Positions 54,487 to 64,000 of a stretch of DNA of 64,000 nucleotides are shown one piece after another. This stretch comes from Pyrococcus sp. ST04. Its GTDB lineage: Archaea > Methanobacteriota_B > Thermococci > Thermococcales > Thermococcaceae. Position 1 is the stretch's first letter. Each line of letters opens with the position of its first letter. The notes under the pieces were generated by a model, which made no database searches, was not told the DNA's origin, and saw only the letters and a list, made by a program, of their open reading frames with translations. The DNA lies in the NCBI RefSeq assembly GCF_000263735.1, contig NC_017946.1, forward strand, positions 1,591,348 to 1,655,347. The letters are read 5' to 3'. The position numbers and the translations under genes were made by a program.

Positions 54487-54989
54487 GCGAAATTCCAAAT
54501 TATTTGAGATTCGGTTATATAACACCCGAAGAACTCTTCACAATAATCCCAAAACCCAGCGAGGAAAGATTAAGAAAAAGACCAGTTGCCGTTCCAGAAT
54601 GCCCCCAACAAATTCCTTGTACTCCATGCAAGGAAATATGCCCAACAAATGCTGTAATTATGGAGCATCCAAATGATATACCCATTGTAGATTATGAAAA
54701 GTGCATTGGCTGTTCACTTTGTGTTCAGATATGTCCTGGGCTAGCATTTTTCATGATTCATTACATAGGAAATAAGGCCAGAATAACGATGCCATATGAA
54801 CTTTTACCATTGCCGAAACCAGGAGAAGAAGTAATTCTCCTTAACAGGATTGGAGAAGAAGTTGGAAGAGGAAAAATTATCTCCGTCGTCCCTCGGGAGA
54901 AAGCGAAAGGAGATACACCAATAATTACAGTTGAGGTTCCCATCGAGCTTGCTTGGGATGTAAGAGCCATTAGGGTGGTGAGAGAATGA
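54483..54989 (+). CDS. Proline dehydrogenase complex, ferredoxin-like gamma subunit
   Basis: 168 residues with cysteine clusters CPQQIPCTPCKEICP and CIGCSLCVQICPG, enough for two [4Fe-4S] clusters, then a beta-rich C-terminal domain. It passes electrons between flavins of alpha and beta. Start overlaps alpha (ATGA) and its stop overlaps delta. Confidence 0.85.
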   Translation: MSEIPNYLRFGYITPEELFTIIPKPSEERLRKRPVAVPECPQQIPCTPCKEICPTNAVIMEHPNDIPIVDYEKCIGCSLCVQICPGLAFFMIHYIGNKARITMPYELLPLPKPGEEVILLNRIGEEVGRGKIISVVPREKAKGDTPIITVEVPIELAWDVRAIRVVRE

Positions 54990-55246
54990 GAATAGTTTGT
55001 AGATGCAATGATGTTACCGTTGAAGATATTGAAAAACTCATTGATGAAGGAGTAACGGATCTAGAAGAGCTCAGAAGACTCCTGAGGATCGGAATGGGGC
55101 CTTGTCAGGGAAGAACATGTATTCCAATAGTTATCTCAATCCTGGCAAGAAAAACAGGCAAGAGGCCGGAGGACATTGCCCTACCAAATGCCAGATTCCC
55201 AGTAAGACCTGTAAAAATTGAAGCTCTGGTGGGGGGAGAGAAATGA
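54986..55246 (+). CDS. Proline dehydrogenase complex, BFD-like delta subunit
   Basis: 86 residues, BFD-type [2Fe-2S] domain: CRCNDVTVEDI at the start and MGPCQGRTC near residue 46 give four Cys. Small electron-transfer subunit joining beta to the rest. Start and stop overlap neighbours by four bases each, so all four subunits are made together. Confidence 0.87.
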   Translation: MRIVCRCNDVTVEDIEKLIDEGVTDLEELRRLLRIGMGPCQGRTCIPIVISILARKTGKRPEDIALPNARFPVRPVKIEALVGGEK

Positions 55247-56376
55247 TAGGAATCATTGGGGGCGGAATCATTGGAGTAGCAACTGCTTATGAGCTCGCAA
55301 AACTTGGAGAGGATGTTATAGTTTTTGAAAAGAGATACCTCGGGTCGGGCTCAACGTTCAGGTGTGCGAGTGGTATCAGGGCCCAGTTCACAGATGAAGC
55401 TAACATAAAGCTAATGAAGTACTCAATTGAAAGATGGGGACAACTAAGCGAGGAGCTAAACCACGATATAATGTTCCAGCAAACAGGATACTTATTTTTA
55501 GCAACAAGTGAAGAGGAAGTTGAAGCCTTTAAAAGAAATATAAAACTTCAAAACAAATTCGGTGTTCCAACAAAACTAATAACTCCCGAGGAAGCAAAAG
55601 AAATAGTACCTCCATTGAACAAAGACGCATTTTTGGCAGCAGCCTGGAACCCAGAGGATGGAAAGGCGAGCCCCTTCCACACCCTTTATGCATATAAAAA
55701 GGCAGCAGAAAAGTTAGGGGCTAGGTTCCATGAATATACCAAGGTTACCATGATAGAGAAAGAGGATAAATGGAAAATTAAAACAACGAGGGGAGAATTC
55801 AAAGTAGACGTGGTTGTCAATGCAACTAACGCTTGGGCCAGGGAGATAAACTCAATGATCGGAAAGGACATAATCCCAATAAAGCCTTACAAGCACCAAC
55901 TAGTAAAAACAGAACCTCTCGAGAGGGGACAAATTGAACCCCTTGTTTGCCCTCCAGCATGGAACGATAGTTACGTGATTCAGGATGGCGAAGACGGAGG
56001 AGTTATTTGCGGAACGGCGTTGGAATATGAAACTTCTCCAGATGATGTAACTCCAACTTATGACTTTGCTAAAGAAGTCCTTAAGTGGGCAGTAAAGATA
56101 ATCCCAGCACTGAAACACGTTCATATTGTAAGACAATGGGCCGGACACTATGCAAGAACTCCGGACAACAACCCCGCTATAGGAGAGATAGAAGATAACT
56201 TTTATGTCGCTATAGGATTCTCGGGCCATGGATTTATGATGGCCCCAGCAGTTGCCCAAGCGCTTGCGGAAAGAATAGTGAAGGGTAGGACTAAAGTTCC
56301 CCTAGACTGGGAATGGTTTGACCCATTTAGATTCGAAAGAGGAGAATTAAGGAGCTCAGCCTTCCAAATAGGCTGA
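55243..56376 (+). CDS. L-proline dehydrogenase, catalytic beta subunit
   Basis: 377-residue DAO-family flavoenzyme: GIIGGGIIGVATAYEL (3-18) binds FAD; GFSGHGFMMAPA near the C-terminus closes the FAD site. Oxidises L-proline to pyrroline-5-carboxylate. Order alpha-gamma-delta-beta matches the known PDH1 operon. Sarcosine or other amino-acid oxidase activity is the main alternative. Ends two bases from the convergent DUF106 gene. Confidence 0.88.
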   Translation: MIGIIGGGIIGVATAYELAKLGEDVIVFEKRYLGSGSTFRCASGIRAQFTDEANIKLMKYSIERWGQLSEELNHDIMFQQTGYLFLATSEEEVEAFKRNIKLQNKFGVPTKLITPEEAKEIVPPLNKDAFLAAAWNPEDGKASPFHTLYAYKKAAEKLGARFHEYTKVTMIEKEDKWKIKTTRGEFKVDVVVNATNAWAREINSMIGKDIIPIKPYKHQLVKTEPLERGQIEPLVCPPAWNDSYVIQDGEDGGVICGTALEYETSPDDVTPTYDFAKEVLKWAVKIIPALKHVHIVRQWAGHYARTPDNNPAIGEIEDNFYVAIGFSGHGFMMAPAVAQALAERIVKGRTKVPLDWEWFDPFRFERGELRSSAFQIG

Positions 56377-56378
56377 GC

Positions 56379-56906
56379 TCATGCCATATCCAATATTTTT
56401 CTCAACACTGAACCGACAACATAGCTCGTTAGGAAGTACCATCCAAAGTACCCAAGTTCGTCAGGTCTCAAAGCTGAGTGATACATCTTATGGAATATAT
56501 CGAATAGGAAGAAATTGAACGGATACTTGACTATAGCAACCTCAAAGTACCATCTCCTCAGCCATCCCCAGAAGATTATGATTATTGGCCAGCTTATCAG
56601 CATTGGCTTAAAGAATGCATCTTTCATAATCTCATTTTGCATTTTTAAAAGCTCCAATTGCTTCTGCTGAACTTTTCTTAACTTCTTCTCGTCACCACTT
56701 TCCCTGGCCTTTTTAAACTCCTCTTGAATTTCCTTTGCCATCTTTTGCAGTCTCTTCATTTTTTCCTGATCAACAAAGATGTAATTAAGGAATACGAAGA
56801 ATGCACCCAATATTATCCCGGCTACCGTAACTACCCACATTGGATGGGTTCCCCTAAGAAGAGGACCAAACATCTCATCCAAAGCTAGGTATATTCCCTC
56901 AAGCAT
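56379..56906 (-). CDS. EMC3/DUF106 membrane insertase-like protein
   Basis: 175 residues, archaeal relative of EMC3/TMCO1 in the Oxa1 superfamily. An N-terminal membrane helix (about 22-43), then a charged coiled coil (about 48-95) and two C-terminal helices. Found next to SecY in many archaea, consistent with a role in membrane protein insertion. Overlaps adkA by eight bases. Confidence 0.85.
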   Translation of the reverse strand: MLEGIYLALDEMFGPLLRGTHPMWVVTVAGIILGAFFVFLNYIFVDQEKMKRLQKMAKEIQEEFKKARESGDEKKLRKVQQKQLELLKMQNEIMKDAFFKPMLISWPIIIIFWGWLRRWYFEVAIVKYPFNFFLFDIFHKMYHSALRPDELGYFGWYFLTSYVVGSVLRKILDMA

Positions 56907-57489
56907 ACTCCTTCACCGCCAGATCAAGTATTTTTACGAGCTCGTTTACAGCCTCTTCAAGACCCTTATCCTCATGATTCTCAATTATCTTAATTAGTGC
57001 ATTTGAGTGCATTGCATACGCTATAGCAGCGGCCCTATTTAAATCTTGATGTCTTTGGATTTGCTCCTCAGTCTCAACGTCCCTATCCCTTTTGAGATCT
57101 CTAAGCCTCCTTCCCAAAATCTCAGCTGGAGTAGCCTCGATTATCACTATGAAGTTAGGATTCAGGGTTCTTATAACATCGTAAGGAAGACCGAGAAGGT
57201 AGCCATGGGGAGTTTTTATTGTCGCGTGGGTGTCTATGAGAATTGGCTCACTTTTGGCCATTTCAACTATCTTTTCAGCAACTTTCTTTTGCAACTCCCT
57301 TTGAACTTCAAGTGGAAGCTTCCTCATCTCGTCCCTATGTTTTACAAGACCGATACGGAGGGCCTCTTCAAACATGAGATCTCCAAAATTTACGAGTTTA
57401 AACTTCGCCTTTGTCCTTTGTAAGGCCAATCGAGTGATCGTGCTTTTACCAACTCCAGGAATGCCGGTGATTATGACTACGAATGGCAT
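56899..57489 (-). CDS. adkA: Adenylate kinase, archaeal type
   Basis: 196 residues. P-loop [15 protein letters not shown] (8-22). Archaeal AdkA fold, not homologous in detail to bacterial Adk; normally encoded beside secY as here. GGGGGTG before ATG. Interconverts adenine nucleotides; trimeric in Sulfolobus. Confidence 0.93.
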   Translation of the reverse strand: MPFVVIITGIPGVGKSTITRLALQRTKAKFKLVNFGDLMFEEALRIGLVKHRDEMRKLPLEVQRELQKKVAEKIVEMAKSEPILIDTHATIKTPHGYLLGLPYDVIRTLNPNFIVIIEATPAEILGRRLRDLKRDRDVETEEQIQRHQDLNRAAAIAYAMHSNALIKIIENHEDKGLEEAVNELVKILDLAVKEYA

Positions 57490-57549
57490 TCCACACCCCC
57501 AACTTAGAAAGAAGAAAAGCGTTTAAAATTATTATGGAAGAGGGAGATG

Positions 57550-58956
57550 TCAAGAGGCAAAGAACTTCCTTAAGGCTGGGAACATTTCGCTTATCTGTTC
57601 TCTGGCTATCTCTTCATAGAATCTGTATATAATACCAACTGTCAACAGTATTCCTGTTCCAGTTCCTAGGGCTCCAAGGAAGTCAGCTAATACTGCAATC
57701 AATGCAACTGTTAATGATCCCCAGAACGTCACGTAGGGGATGTACTTCTGAAGTACTCTCTCAAGTGTCCTAGGATCTCTTCTGAATCCTGGAATTTGAA
57801 GGCCAGCTCTTTGCAGTTGCCTTGCTATTGACTTTGCATCAAGTCCAGTCAGCTCAACCCATAGGAATCCAAAGAGCAGGCTGAAAGCTATAGTCATTAG
57901 GAGGTAAACTATAGCCCTAACTGGATTGTCTATCACTGTAAAGATGTTCCTTGGCGGGATTACATAGAGAACAAAGCCACTTATAGGTGAACCCGTCCTT
58001 GGGTCGAATGTTCCGAGCCACGGATGACCGAACCTATCGAGGAGTCTGGCCCATAGCTGAATGTTAGCATAGAGTGCAAAAGTTAGGATTATTGGAATGT
58101 TGCTAACGTAAAGGAATCTTATTGGATACCTCCCCCTGATCGTGACACCTCTGTATCCAAGGGGTATCTCAACGCGCATGCTTTCGAAGTAAACGACCAC
58201 AAGGAATACTATTATTGTTGCAACTACAGCTAGCATATCAGGGGCATTTCCACCCCTGTAAATGGCCCCCCAAAGATCTCCCTTGAGTATGTGCTGAATG
58301 AAGTATGGAATCGCACCTACTATTGCAGGTTCGCCGGTTAGGGGATCAACTATATTAGGATCGGTTAGCGGATTTAGGCTCCTAGTTAATATCCTCTGAG
58401 AAACTCCAGCAGCTATGAACAGGCTTATACCACTTCCTATGCCCCACTTACTCACAAGCTCATCTAAGATTATCAGGATCACTCCACCCATTGCAAGCTG
58501 GAGTATCATGAGGACCGCAATCGCATGGGTGACATCAACACCAACCCTACCAAAAGCCCCACCTAGTACCCAGATTGCAGCTTCAAAGAAGCACATGAAT
58601 ACTGAGAACACCCTCTGTAGTGCTTGATAAAATCTTCTATCTTCAGGATTTGCCAAGTCGAGCTTAATGATCTCAGAACCCACGAGAAGTTGTAGGATAA
58701 TTCCAGCAGTTACTATAGGCCCTATACCAAGCGTTAAGAGGGAACCGTTTCTACCAGCAAGGACAACTCTCAGAAACTGGAAGTAATCCTGTATCTGCTT
58801 TGGTATTCCATAAACAGGAATTTCAGCAAGGACATAATATAGTATCAGAGCAAGACCTGTCCACATAAACTTTTCCTTTAGAGGAACGTGTTTCTTTGGT
58901 CTTTCAACTTCTGGAAACCACTTTTCTAAAGCATAAACTATGTCCCTAGCCCCCAT
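57550..58956 (-). CDS. secY: Protein translocase subunit SecY
   Basis: 468 residues, ten membrane helices. Plug region and pore helices follow the archaeal pattern; [16 protein letters not shown] (about 165) and [20 protein letters not shown] (about 275) are conserved loops. Forms the protein-conducting channel with SecE and Sec61beta, which are elsewhere. Last but two of the spc cluster. Confidence 0.97.
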   Translation of the reverse strand: MGARDIVYALEKWFPEVERPKKHVPLKEKFMWTGLALILYYVLAEIPVYGIPKQIQDYFQFLRVVLAGRNGSLLTLGIGPIVTAGIILQLLVGSEIIKLDLANPEDRRFYQALQRVFSVFMCFFEAAIWVLGGAFGRVGVDVTHAIAVLMILQLAMGGVILIILDELVSKWGIGSGISLFIAAGVSQRILTRSLNPLTDPNIVDPLTGEPAIVGAIPYFIQHILKGDLWGAIYRGGNAPDMLAVVATIIVFLVVVYFESMRVEIPLGYRGVTIRGRYPIRFLYVSNIPIILTFALYANIQLWARLLDRFGHPWLGTFDPRTGSPISGFVLYVIPPRNIFTVIDNPVRAIVYLLMTIAFSLLFGFLWVELTGLDAKSIARQLQRAGLQIPGFRRDPRTLERVLQKYIPYVTFWGSLTVALIAVLADFLGALGTGTGILLTVGIIYRFYEEIAREQISEMFPALRKFFAS

Positions 58957-59004
58957 AGTTCAACACCACTGTCCTTTTATGTAGGGAAGCAAAAAATAAA
59001 GGGT

Positions 59005-59448
59005 TCAAACAAGAACGGCCTCTCCCCCAGCTGCTTTAATCTTCTCCTCAGCCTTGGGGGAGAAGGCCCTAGCTTTAATGATGAGCGGTCTAGTGAGCTT
59101 GCCAGTCCCGAGAACTTTATCAGCAAACTGAGTTGTATCGACGATTATCTTGCCTTCCTCCTCGTATGCAATTCCCATTTGGATAAGCTCATCTAGGTGC
59201 TCGTCAATGAACTTGAGATTAACTATCCTGACCTCTCTCTGAACCTCGGGGGGTCTTGAGAATCCCCTCTTTCCTAGATGATCTGGAGCATACTTGATCG
59301 TCCATGTCCACTTGCTCTTGTTCCTCTTACCTGTTCCTGCCATACCTCTACCGCCTTTACTTCCTCCTCCCCTGTGCTTCTTCTTGCATCCCCAGCCATG
59401 AGTGTGGCTTCCTCTAAGCTTCCTGACCTTCTTCCTTCTCCTAATCAT
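59005..59448 (-). CDS. rpl15p: Ribosomal protein L15 (uL15)
   Basis: 147 residues from ATG 59448 with GAGGTGGGTGAG upstream; the open frame before it is not conserved. Basic Gly-rich N-terminus ([19 protein letters not shown]) and LITARAFS-like C-terminus typical of L15. Large subunit, between L30 and secY as in other archaea. Confidence 0.95.
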   Translation of the reverse strand: MIRRRKKVRKLRGSHTHGWGCKKKHRGGGSKGGRGMAGTGKRNKSKWTWTIKYAPDHLGKRGFSRPPEVQREVRIVNLKFIDEHLDELIQMGIAYEEEGKIIVDTTQFADKVLGTGKLTRPLIIKARAFSPKAEEKIKAAGGEAVLV

Positions 59449-59458
59449 CTCACCCACC

Positions 59459-59926
59459 TCAGAGCATTCTCTCAATGAGATCGTTTATCTTCTCCCCTCT
59501 GTACCCAAGAGCTCCTCCTTCCTTGAAAGATCTCTTTTTGCTCCCTCTAAAGCCTCCCCTTGGAGGGTGAAGCCTGAATACTGGCTTAAGATTTGGTAGG
59601 TCTTTAAGGCTCATCTCTCCATTTACAACTTTCTCTGCAAATTCTTCAATTGTTATTCCAAGCTTCTCCTTGACGTACTCATCTGTAACTGGCTTGTTAC
59701 CAATGAGCCTTCCTCTCTTCCTTATTAACTTCGCAAGGGTCTCTGCGTTTATTTCTCCCCAAGTTATGTAGTCTTTAGCCTTCTGGAGCATTCCAAGATA
59801 GCTTGGAGTATCATCCACTATAACACAGTGGTTAACCCTGTGGAGTCTGAGCATTGCGAGGGTGTCTCTTACGGGCCTCTTAACGTTAACCCTACCCCTG
59901 ATCCTAATTACTGCGAGCTTTGCCAT
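59459..59926 (-). CDS. rpl30p: Ribosomal protein L30 (uL30)
   Basis: 155 residues, the long archaeal/eukaryotic L7-type form of L30. Opens [21 protein letters not shown]-terminal extension of about 90 residues absent from bacterial L30. GAGGTGAG before ATG. Confidence 0.95.
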   Translation of the reverse strand: MAKLAVIRIRGRVNVKRPVRDTLAMLRLHRVNHCVIVDDTPSYLGMLQKAKDYITWGEINAETLAKLIRKRGRLIGNKPVTDEYVKEKLGITIEEFAEKVVNGEMSLKDLPNLKPVFRLHPPRGGFRGSKKRSFKEGGALGYRGEKINDLIERML

Positions 59927-59937
59927 TTCTGCTCACC

Positions 59938-60648
59938 TCATTCAAGGGTAAAGCTTGCGGGCATTGCCCTTCCAACGACTATTCCGTATCTTTCAATCAT
60001 CTCAGGTGTCACAACAACTCTGTTCGTATTGTAGAGAGCATTGAACACTGCTTTTGCAAAGTTTACTGTTGTTCTTGTTTCACCTAATGTTTGGGACCAT
60101 ACATCTTGAATTCCTGCCAACCTTAGTATCTTCTTACCAACGTCACCTATGACAAGACCAAGACCTCTTGGCCCTGGAATTAGCTTAACCCTAACGCTAC
60201 CTTCTTTACCCTCGACTGTGAATGGAACTGAATGAGGCCTCCTGCACCTGCACTCCCAGGAACCACAACCTCTCTTTATCTCTATTATGTTAAGCTTAGC
60301 GTAGTTTATGGCCTTCCTTATTGCAATTCCAACTTCCCTTCCATGTCCAATTCCAAGTCCCACATAGCCATCCCTGTTACCAACCGCAGCCAGAACCCTG
60401 AACCTAACCCTTCTACCGCTATCCGTCATTCTAACCGTCAGCGTTATGTCCAGTATTTCCTGGTTCTCCCTAGCATTGACCTCTGGTAACAAGACGTCTA
60501 TTATTTCTGGCTCTTTAATCTGGTAACCCTTTCTAAATATCTCATGAATGTCAGTTATCTGCCCCTCTTTAACTAGCATTCCAAGCTTTGTCCTTGGCTC
60601 CCATTCATCTAAAACCCTCTTTGCATACTCTTTCCATTCCTGACTCAT
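59938..60648 (-). CDS. rps5p: Ribosomal protein S5 (uS5)
   Basis: 236 residues. The S5 RNA-binding signature [20 protein letters not shown] and [13 protein letters not shown] are clear; eukaryote-like C-terminal extension. Small-subunit protein involved in decoding fidelity. Overlaps the L18 stop by four bases. Confidence 0.96.
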   Translation of the reverse strand: MSQEWKEYAKRVLDEWEPRTKLGMLVKEGQITDIHEIFRKGYQIKEPEIIDVLLPEVNARENQEILDITLTVRMTDSGRRVRFRVLAAVGNRDGYVGLGIGHGREVGIAIRKAINYAKLNIIEIKRGCGSWECRCRRPHSVPFTVEGKEGSVRVKLIPGPRGLGLVIGDVGKKILRLAGIQDVWSQTLGETRTTVNFAKAVFNALYNTNRVVVTPEMIERYGIVVGRAMPASFTLE

Positions 60649-61256
60649 TCTCTCGCCCCCTCACCCTCAAATTTCTCAATAATTCTCGCCTTAACCTCTT
60701 CAAAGTGTTCGGGAAGCTTTTCAGGATCAAGGCCCTTTTCGAGATATCCGCCAAATTGCCTTCTAAACTTCTCCTCATCTTGCTCCTTAAGCATCTTGGC
60801 ATACTCAGCAATGTGTTCTCCTCTTATCCTGTAATCCTCGGGGAATATCTCTGGACTGTGGGGAACATTAAGACCTGCATCAACCGCACCCTTAAGTACG
60901 GCAAATACTGAACTCCCCCTGACAGGTGGATGTAGCCCTATGTCAAGTATTGCCTCCTCAATGCCAGCCTTCTTCGCCTTGTAACCTATTAGCAGACCGA
61001 GGAGATAGGCAGAGGGGGTATTGCCACAATGACCCTTCCATCCAAAGTCCCTTATCAGCTCTCTTGTATGTGCTGAGACCAATGTTCTGTCGCCCTTTGG
61101 ATCGTAAACTATTATCTGAGCAATGTGATGATTGAGGCTCTTTCTAACTACAAGCCTTGGCTTTCCTGACTTGAGAAGCTTAAGTCTCTTCCTGTAGTTT
61201 GTCTTACCTTCTCTCCTCCTTCTGAACGGGACTCTATACCTAGGACCGTGAGCCAT
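60645..61256 (-). CDS. rpl18p: Ribosomal protein L18 (uL18)
   Basis: 203 residues from ATG 61256 (GAGGTGAGAGAA upstream). The archaeal L5e-type 5S rRNA-binding protein: [21 protein letters not shown] at the start and [15 protein letters not shown]. Longer than bacterial L18. Confidence 0.95.
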   Translation of the reverse strand: MAHGPRYRVPFRRRREGKTNYRKRLKLLKSGKPRLVVRKSLNHHIAQIIVYDPKGDRTLVSAHTRELIRDFGWKGHCGNTPSAYLLGLLIGYKAKKAGIEEAILDIGLHPPVRGSSVFAVLKGAVDAGLNVPHSPEIFPEDYRIRGEHIAEYAKMLKEQDEEKFRRQFGGYLEKGLDPEKLPEHFEEVKARIIEKFEGEGARE

Positions 61257-61266
61257 TTCTCTCACC

Positions 61267-61719
61267 TCACTTCCTCAAAAGACCATGTTCTTCGAGGAAC
61301 AAATACAGCTGGTGCTTGCTCTTGAACTGTCCACCCTTGGCTCTAATGTAGAGCATTCTATAGGTCTTCCTATCGATTTTCTTTTGCTCCTTCAACTTCC
61401 TGAGCTCCCTTCTTAAAGCCCTAATTGTTTTAATCCAGAGCTCCTTCTTACCCATCCTTGCAGTCTTCTTACCTTTTCTGCTTCCTGGCCCCCTGTGTCT
61501 GCCCTTCTTTTTCTGTTCATGTCTTAGTTTTGCCCTGTACCTACTCTGTCCCTTGATTGGCTTCTTCTTAATGACGCCCTCCTTGATTAATCTCTTTATA
61601 TCTTCCCTCGTTATTGCATCAGCAACTTCATCAACTCTCTCAGGATCAATCCAAATCCTATTCTCACCACACTTGAGCAGTTCAGCAGCAATTCTCTTCT
61701 GCATCTTTAAGGTCTTCAT
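61267..61719 (-). CDS. rpl19e: Ribosomal protein L19e (eL19)
   Basis: 150 residues, absent from bacteria. [20 protein letters not shown] opens it; the centre RHGQ-like [19 protein letters not shown] is highly basic. GAGGTGAG before ATG. Confidence 0.96.
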   Translation of the reverse strand: MKTLKMQKRIAAELLKCGENRIWIDPERVDEVADAITREDIKRLIKEGVIKKKPIKGQSRYRAKLRHEQKKKGRHRGPGSRKGKKTARMGKKELWIKTIRALRRELRKLKEQKKIDRKTYRMLYIRAKGGQFKSKHQLYLFLEEHGLLRK

Positions 61720-61728
61720 TCTCTCACC

Positions 61729-62121
61729 TCACAGTCTTGGGTTTAGCACCTTAATTCCTAGCTCTTCAGCCCTCTTGAGTATCTCAATCCTCTTCTTCCT
61801 ACCAACAGTATGAGCTATTCTAGCAGCCTGCCTCTTTGGATCAAGCGCTTCAAGTTCCTTAACGTTATGAACTAGAACCTCCTCGTATCCGCTTGGATGA
61901 AGCCCTCTAACAAGCCTTGGAGAGCTCCAACCAATGCTTGGTGATCTTGGCTTGCCTTTAAGCTTAAGCCTCATCTTGCTGTCTATTCCCTTGGGCCTTC
62001 TCCATTTAGGATCGTTCTTGAACTTTGGATACCTCCACCATTCCTGCCTAAGGAACCTTGGCTTTTTCCTCTTGAGTCTCGCCCTCACGCGAAGGAGCCT
62101 CTTAAACTCTTTCTCGTCCAT
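61729..62121 (-). CDS. rpl32e: Ribosomal protein L32e (eL32)
   Basis: 130 residues from ATG 62121, which follows GAGGTGGGATAT. Signature [12 protein letters not shown] and [12 protein letters not shown]. Archaeal/eukaryotic large-subunit protein located between L6 and L19e as expected. Confidence 0.95.
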   Translation of the reverse strand: MDEKEFKRLLRVRARLKRKKPRFLRQEWWRYPKFKNDPKWRRPKGIDSKMRLKLKGKPRSPSIGWSSPRLVRGLHPSGYEEVLVHNVKELEALDPKRQAARIAHTVGRKKRIEILKRAEELGIKVLNPRL

Positions 62122-62131
62122 ATATCCCACC

Positions 62132-62686
62132 TCAGAACGTTATAGGCTTGCCAGCTTTCTCAACAATGTAGATACCATCCTGGAAAACTCTCCTATCCCA
62201 CTTGGTTATTCTAGTTGCCTGCTCAATATTTGCAGCGGTTTGCCCAACTGCCTCCTTGTCTATTCCTTCAACAATTATCTCCTGGCCTCTAACTTTTACA
62301 GTAACACCTGGGAGAATCTTGGCCTTTCTCGGAGCCTTCTCACCAAGGAAGTTTTCAATTATAACCTCATCACCCTGAACCTTAACGGTAATTGGGAAGT
62401 GGCTGTAAACTACCTTAAGCTTGTAAGTGAAACCCTCTGTTACTCCCTTGATCATGTTCTTGATGTGTGCCTTGAATGTTCTTGCTATTGCCACATCCTT
62501 CCTTCTTGGGAAATCCTTGTAAATGACAACTTTCCCATCCTCGACGAAAATCTTCACTCCTGGCCAAAAGAGCTCCCTTTCGACCTCTCCCTTTGGACCC
62601 TTAACCTTGACCTTATAGCCCTCAACTGCAACTTCAACCCCCTCTGGGATCTCAACTTCCTCACGAACCCATGCATCGACTGGCAT
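62132..62686 (-). CDS. rpl6p: Ribosomal protein L6 (uL6)
   Basis: 184 residues from ATG 62686 (GAGGTGAGAGAA upstream). Two L6 repeats; [18 protein letters not shown] and [20 protein letters not shown] are characteristic. Near the GTPase centre of the large subunit. Confidence 0.96.
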   Translation of the reverse strand: MPVDAWVREEVEIPEGVEVAVEGYKVKVKGPKGEVERELFWPGVKIFVEDGKVVIYKDFPRRKDVAIARTFKAHIKNMIKGVTEGFTYKLKVVYSHFPITVKVQGDEVIIENFLGEKAPRKAKILPGVTVKVRGQEIIVEGIDKEAVGQTAANIEQATRITKWDRRVFQDGIYIVEKAGKPITF

Positions 62687-62696
62687 TTCTCTCACC

Positions 62697-63089
62697 TCAG
62701 TACACGTAGGCTATCAGTCTTCCACCAATTCCTTTCTCTATTGCCTCTTTGTGACTCATAACGCCTTGAGATGTTGAAACTATCAATATTCCAAACTCGA
62801 ATGCTGGAAGGAATCTCTTCTCCCACTTTTCAAATTCTGAAACTTTAACTGGGAATCTAGGCTTTATTGCTCCTGCCCTGTTTATCCTGCCAAGTAGCTG
62901 AACTCTGTAAACTCCTGCCCTCCCGTCGTCTATGAACTCAAACTCACCGATGTAACCATACTTCTGCATAACCCTGAGGACTTCGCCGATCAGCTTTGAT
63001 GCCGGCTTTATGTACACTTCTCTCTTTCCGACCCTCTCACTATTGGTTATATGGGAGAGAGCGTTAGCAAGTGGATCAAGTAGCGTCAT
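62697..63089 (-). CDS. rps8p: Ribosomal protein S8 (uS8)
   Basis: 130 residues. [19 protein letters not shown] at the start and the C-terminal [13 protein letters not shown] signature that binds 16S helix 21. GAGGTGAG before ATG. Confidence 0.96.
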   Translation of the reverse strand: MTLLDPLANALSHITNSERVGKREVYIKPASKLIGEVLRVMQKYGYIGEFEFIDDGRAGVYRVQLLGRINRAGAIKPRFPVKVSEFEKWEKRFLPAFEFGILIVSTSQGVMSHKEAIEKGIGGRLIAYVY

Positions 63090-63100
63090 CTCTTCTCACC

Positions 63101-63271
63101 TCACTCATATTTCCTAAAGCCAAGCTTTGGAGCTACCTCTCTAAAGCAGTGCCTACATAGCATTAGGCCGTGAATTCTAATTATTGGGCCATATTGCCCA
63201 CATCTAATACATCTTCTCGCTCCTTTTCCAAACTTTCTTGGCTTCCTCTTATTATAATCAGCCTTCGCCAT
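63101..63271 (-). CDS. rps14p: Ribosomal protein S14, zinc type (uS14)
   Basis: 56 residues, too short for most ORF filters. Zinc finger from Cys pairs in [10 protein letters not shown] and MLCRHCFRE; ends LGFRKYE. It sits exactly between L5 and S8 as in all archaeal spc clusters. GAGGG before the ATG. Confidence 0.97.
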
Positions 63272-63274
63272 CCA

Positions 63275-63835
63275 TCATCCCTCCACGATCTCAACTCCAA
63301 ACTCTTCCATCATATATAGCATTCCTTCCTCCTTTGTTAGCTTGTGTCTTGTGGGTATCTTTGCCCTCTTCCTTTTCCTCCTCGCAACCCTAAACCCTGG
63401 CCTCTCTAGGGTGACACACACGTCCATTCCAAATATTCCTATCTCTGGATCATATTCAACTCCTGGTATGTTTATGTGCTCCTCAATACCAAAGCACACA
63501 TTTCCATGTTCGTCAAAGCTTGATGCCTTAAGCTTGTTATCAACGGCTGCAAGTAGCCTTCTAAGCATTTCATAAGCTTTTGGGCCTCTTAAAGTCACTT
63601 TGACTGCTATAGGTTCTCCTCTTCTAATTCCAAAGTCTCTGTTTGTCTTCTTTGCCTTCCTCCTAATGGGTTTTTGACCAACTAGTTGCTCGAGCATCCT
63701 TTCAGCCTTGGTAAGTCTCTCACCGCTCTCTCCGACTCCAATGTTTATGGTAACCTTAGCCACTCTTGGCCTTCTCATCGGGTGAGCTTCCCAATCAGCA
63801 AGTATTTCCTCCCTGTTCGGTATTGCTACTGCCAT
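63275..63835 (-). CDS. rpl5p: Ribosomal protein L5 (uL5)
   Basis: 186 residues. [20 protein letters not shown] and [19 protein letters not shown] are L5 hallmarks. Binds 5S rRNA together with L18. GAGGTGAG before ATG. Confidence 0.96.
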   Translation of the reverse strand: MAVAIPNREEILADWEAHPMRRPRVAKVTINIGVGESGERLTKAERMLEQLVGQKPIRRKAKKTNRDFGIRRGEPIAVKVTLRGPKAYEMLRRLLAAVDNKLKASSFDEHGNVCFGIEEHINIPGVEYDPEIGIFGMDVCVTLERPGFRVARRKRKRAKIPTRHKLTKEEGMLYMMEEFGVEIVEG

Positions 63836-63846
63836 TTGAACTCACC

Positions 63847-64000
63847 TCATGGGAGTGAAATCTTGGGCTTGTCTCTGCCCACAACAAATGCATACTCTTT
63901 TAAAGTGTCGAAGAGCTCTCCTTCTTCATCTTCAATGGTGACTACATCTGGCCAACCCATTGGGAACCTCTTTATGTCGACGATTCTACCCTTTCTTGCA
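63847..64000 (-). CDS. rps4e: Ribosomal protein S4e (eS4), C-terminal part
   Basis: The last 50 codons of a gene that continues beyond the window edge. The frame ends in DKPKISLP and contains [20 protein letters not shown], matching the C-terminus of archaeal S4e. Its position just before L5 agrees with the archaeal order. Partial only because of the window boundary. Confidence 0.9.
   Translation of the reverse strand, partial: ARKGRIVDIKRFPMGWPDVVTIEDEEGELFDTLKEYAFVVGRDKPKISLP

Noticed and set aside
61934-62761. 275-codon open frame opposite L6 and L32e
   Set aside because: Antisense shadow of highly conserved ribosomal genes with Leu/Ser-rich composition.

Overview
The window comes from a hyperthermophilic archaeon of the order Thermococcales, most likely a Pyrococcus. 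The evidence is the archaeal spc ribosomal block (L32e, L19e, archaeal S4e), archaeal SecY and AdkA, Gar1 and box C/D and H/ACA guide RNAs, a GHMP-type shikimate kinase, ADP-forming acetyl-CoA synthetase, GAGGTGA-type ribosome binding sites, TATA-box promoters and a 5S rRNA gene paired only with tRNA-Asp. From memory, Phr, Gar1, AcdB, Cas4-2 and the proline dehydrogenase genes are close to those of P. furiosus. Some proteins differ in residues (for example DAHP synthase), so this is probably a sister species.

Layout. 1-15.5 kb holds aromatic biosynthesis on the minus strand in two units. aroA-aroC is one. The other is a winged-helix regulator, split transketolase, DAHP synthase, aroB, aroD, aroE and aroK. 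Between them lie a DUF257 gene pair, a zinc alcohol dehydrogenase and a BmpA-type nucleoside ABC importer. 15.7-25.8 kb is the LysW-dependent lysine pathway (lysS-T-U, homoisocitrate dehydrogenase, lysW-X-Y-Z-J-K), preceded by an aminotransferase. 25.9-29.7 kb holds an amino-acid racemase, a tyrosine-type phosphatase, a C/D sRNA, 5S rRNA, tRNA-Asp, a HemK-like methyltransferase and small conserved genes. 29.7-38.4 kb is the histidine cluster (hisZ-G-D-B, then a DUF996 gene and a C/D sRNA, then hisH-A-F-IE-C and a HAD phosphatase). With the aromatic, lysine and histidine sets, most of three costly amino-acid pathways sits in one 38-kb stretch.

38.6-49.9 kb is accessory: membrane proteins, a PAP2 phosphatase, a two-gene ABC exporter with its own small regulator, an MFS transporter, a DUF835 protein, AcdB, a sugar epimerase and a HAD hydrolase. 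50-56.4 kb runs phr (heat-shock repressor), gar1, a phosphodiesterase, an orphan Cas4, divergent C/D and H/ACA guide RNAs, an HTH-CBS regulator and the four-subunit dye-linked proline dehydrogenase. 56.4-64 kb is the end of the spc ribosomal operon with secY, adkA and an EMC3/DUF106 membrane protein, all minus strand and tightly packed.

The most interesting non-coding signals are: (1) a 16-25 bp element, three copies in the leader of the aromatic operon and one copy in the leader of whatever follows aroC; (2) four guide RNA genes not reported by an ORF view, two of them divergent beside cas4 and 1.3 kb from gar1; (3) perfect inverted repeats in the phr, bmpA, DUF996 and exporter-regulator promoters; and (4) small genes including lysW, S14 and a 43-residue conserved-looking protein. 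No CRISPR array, insertion sequence or integrase was seen.
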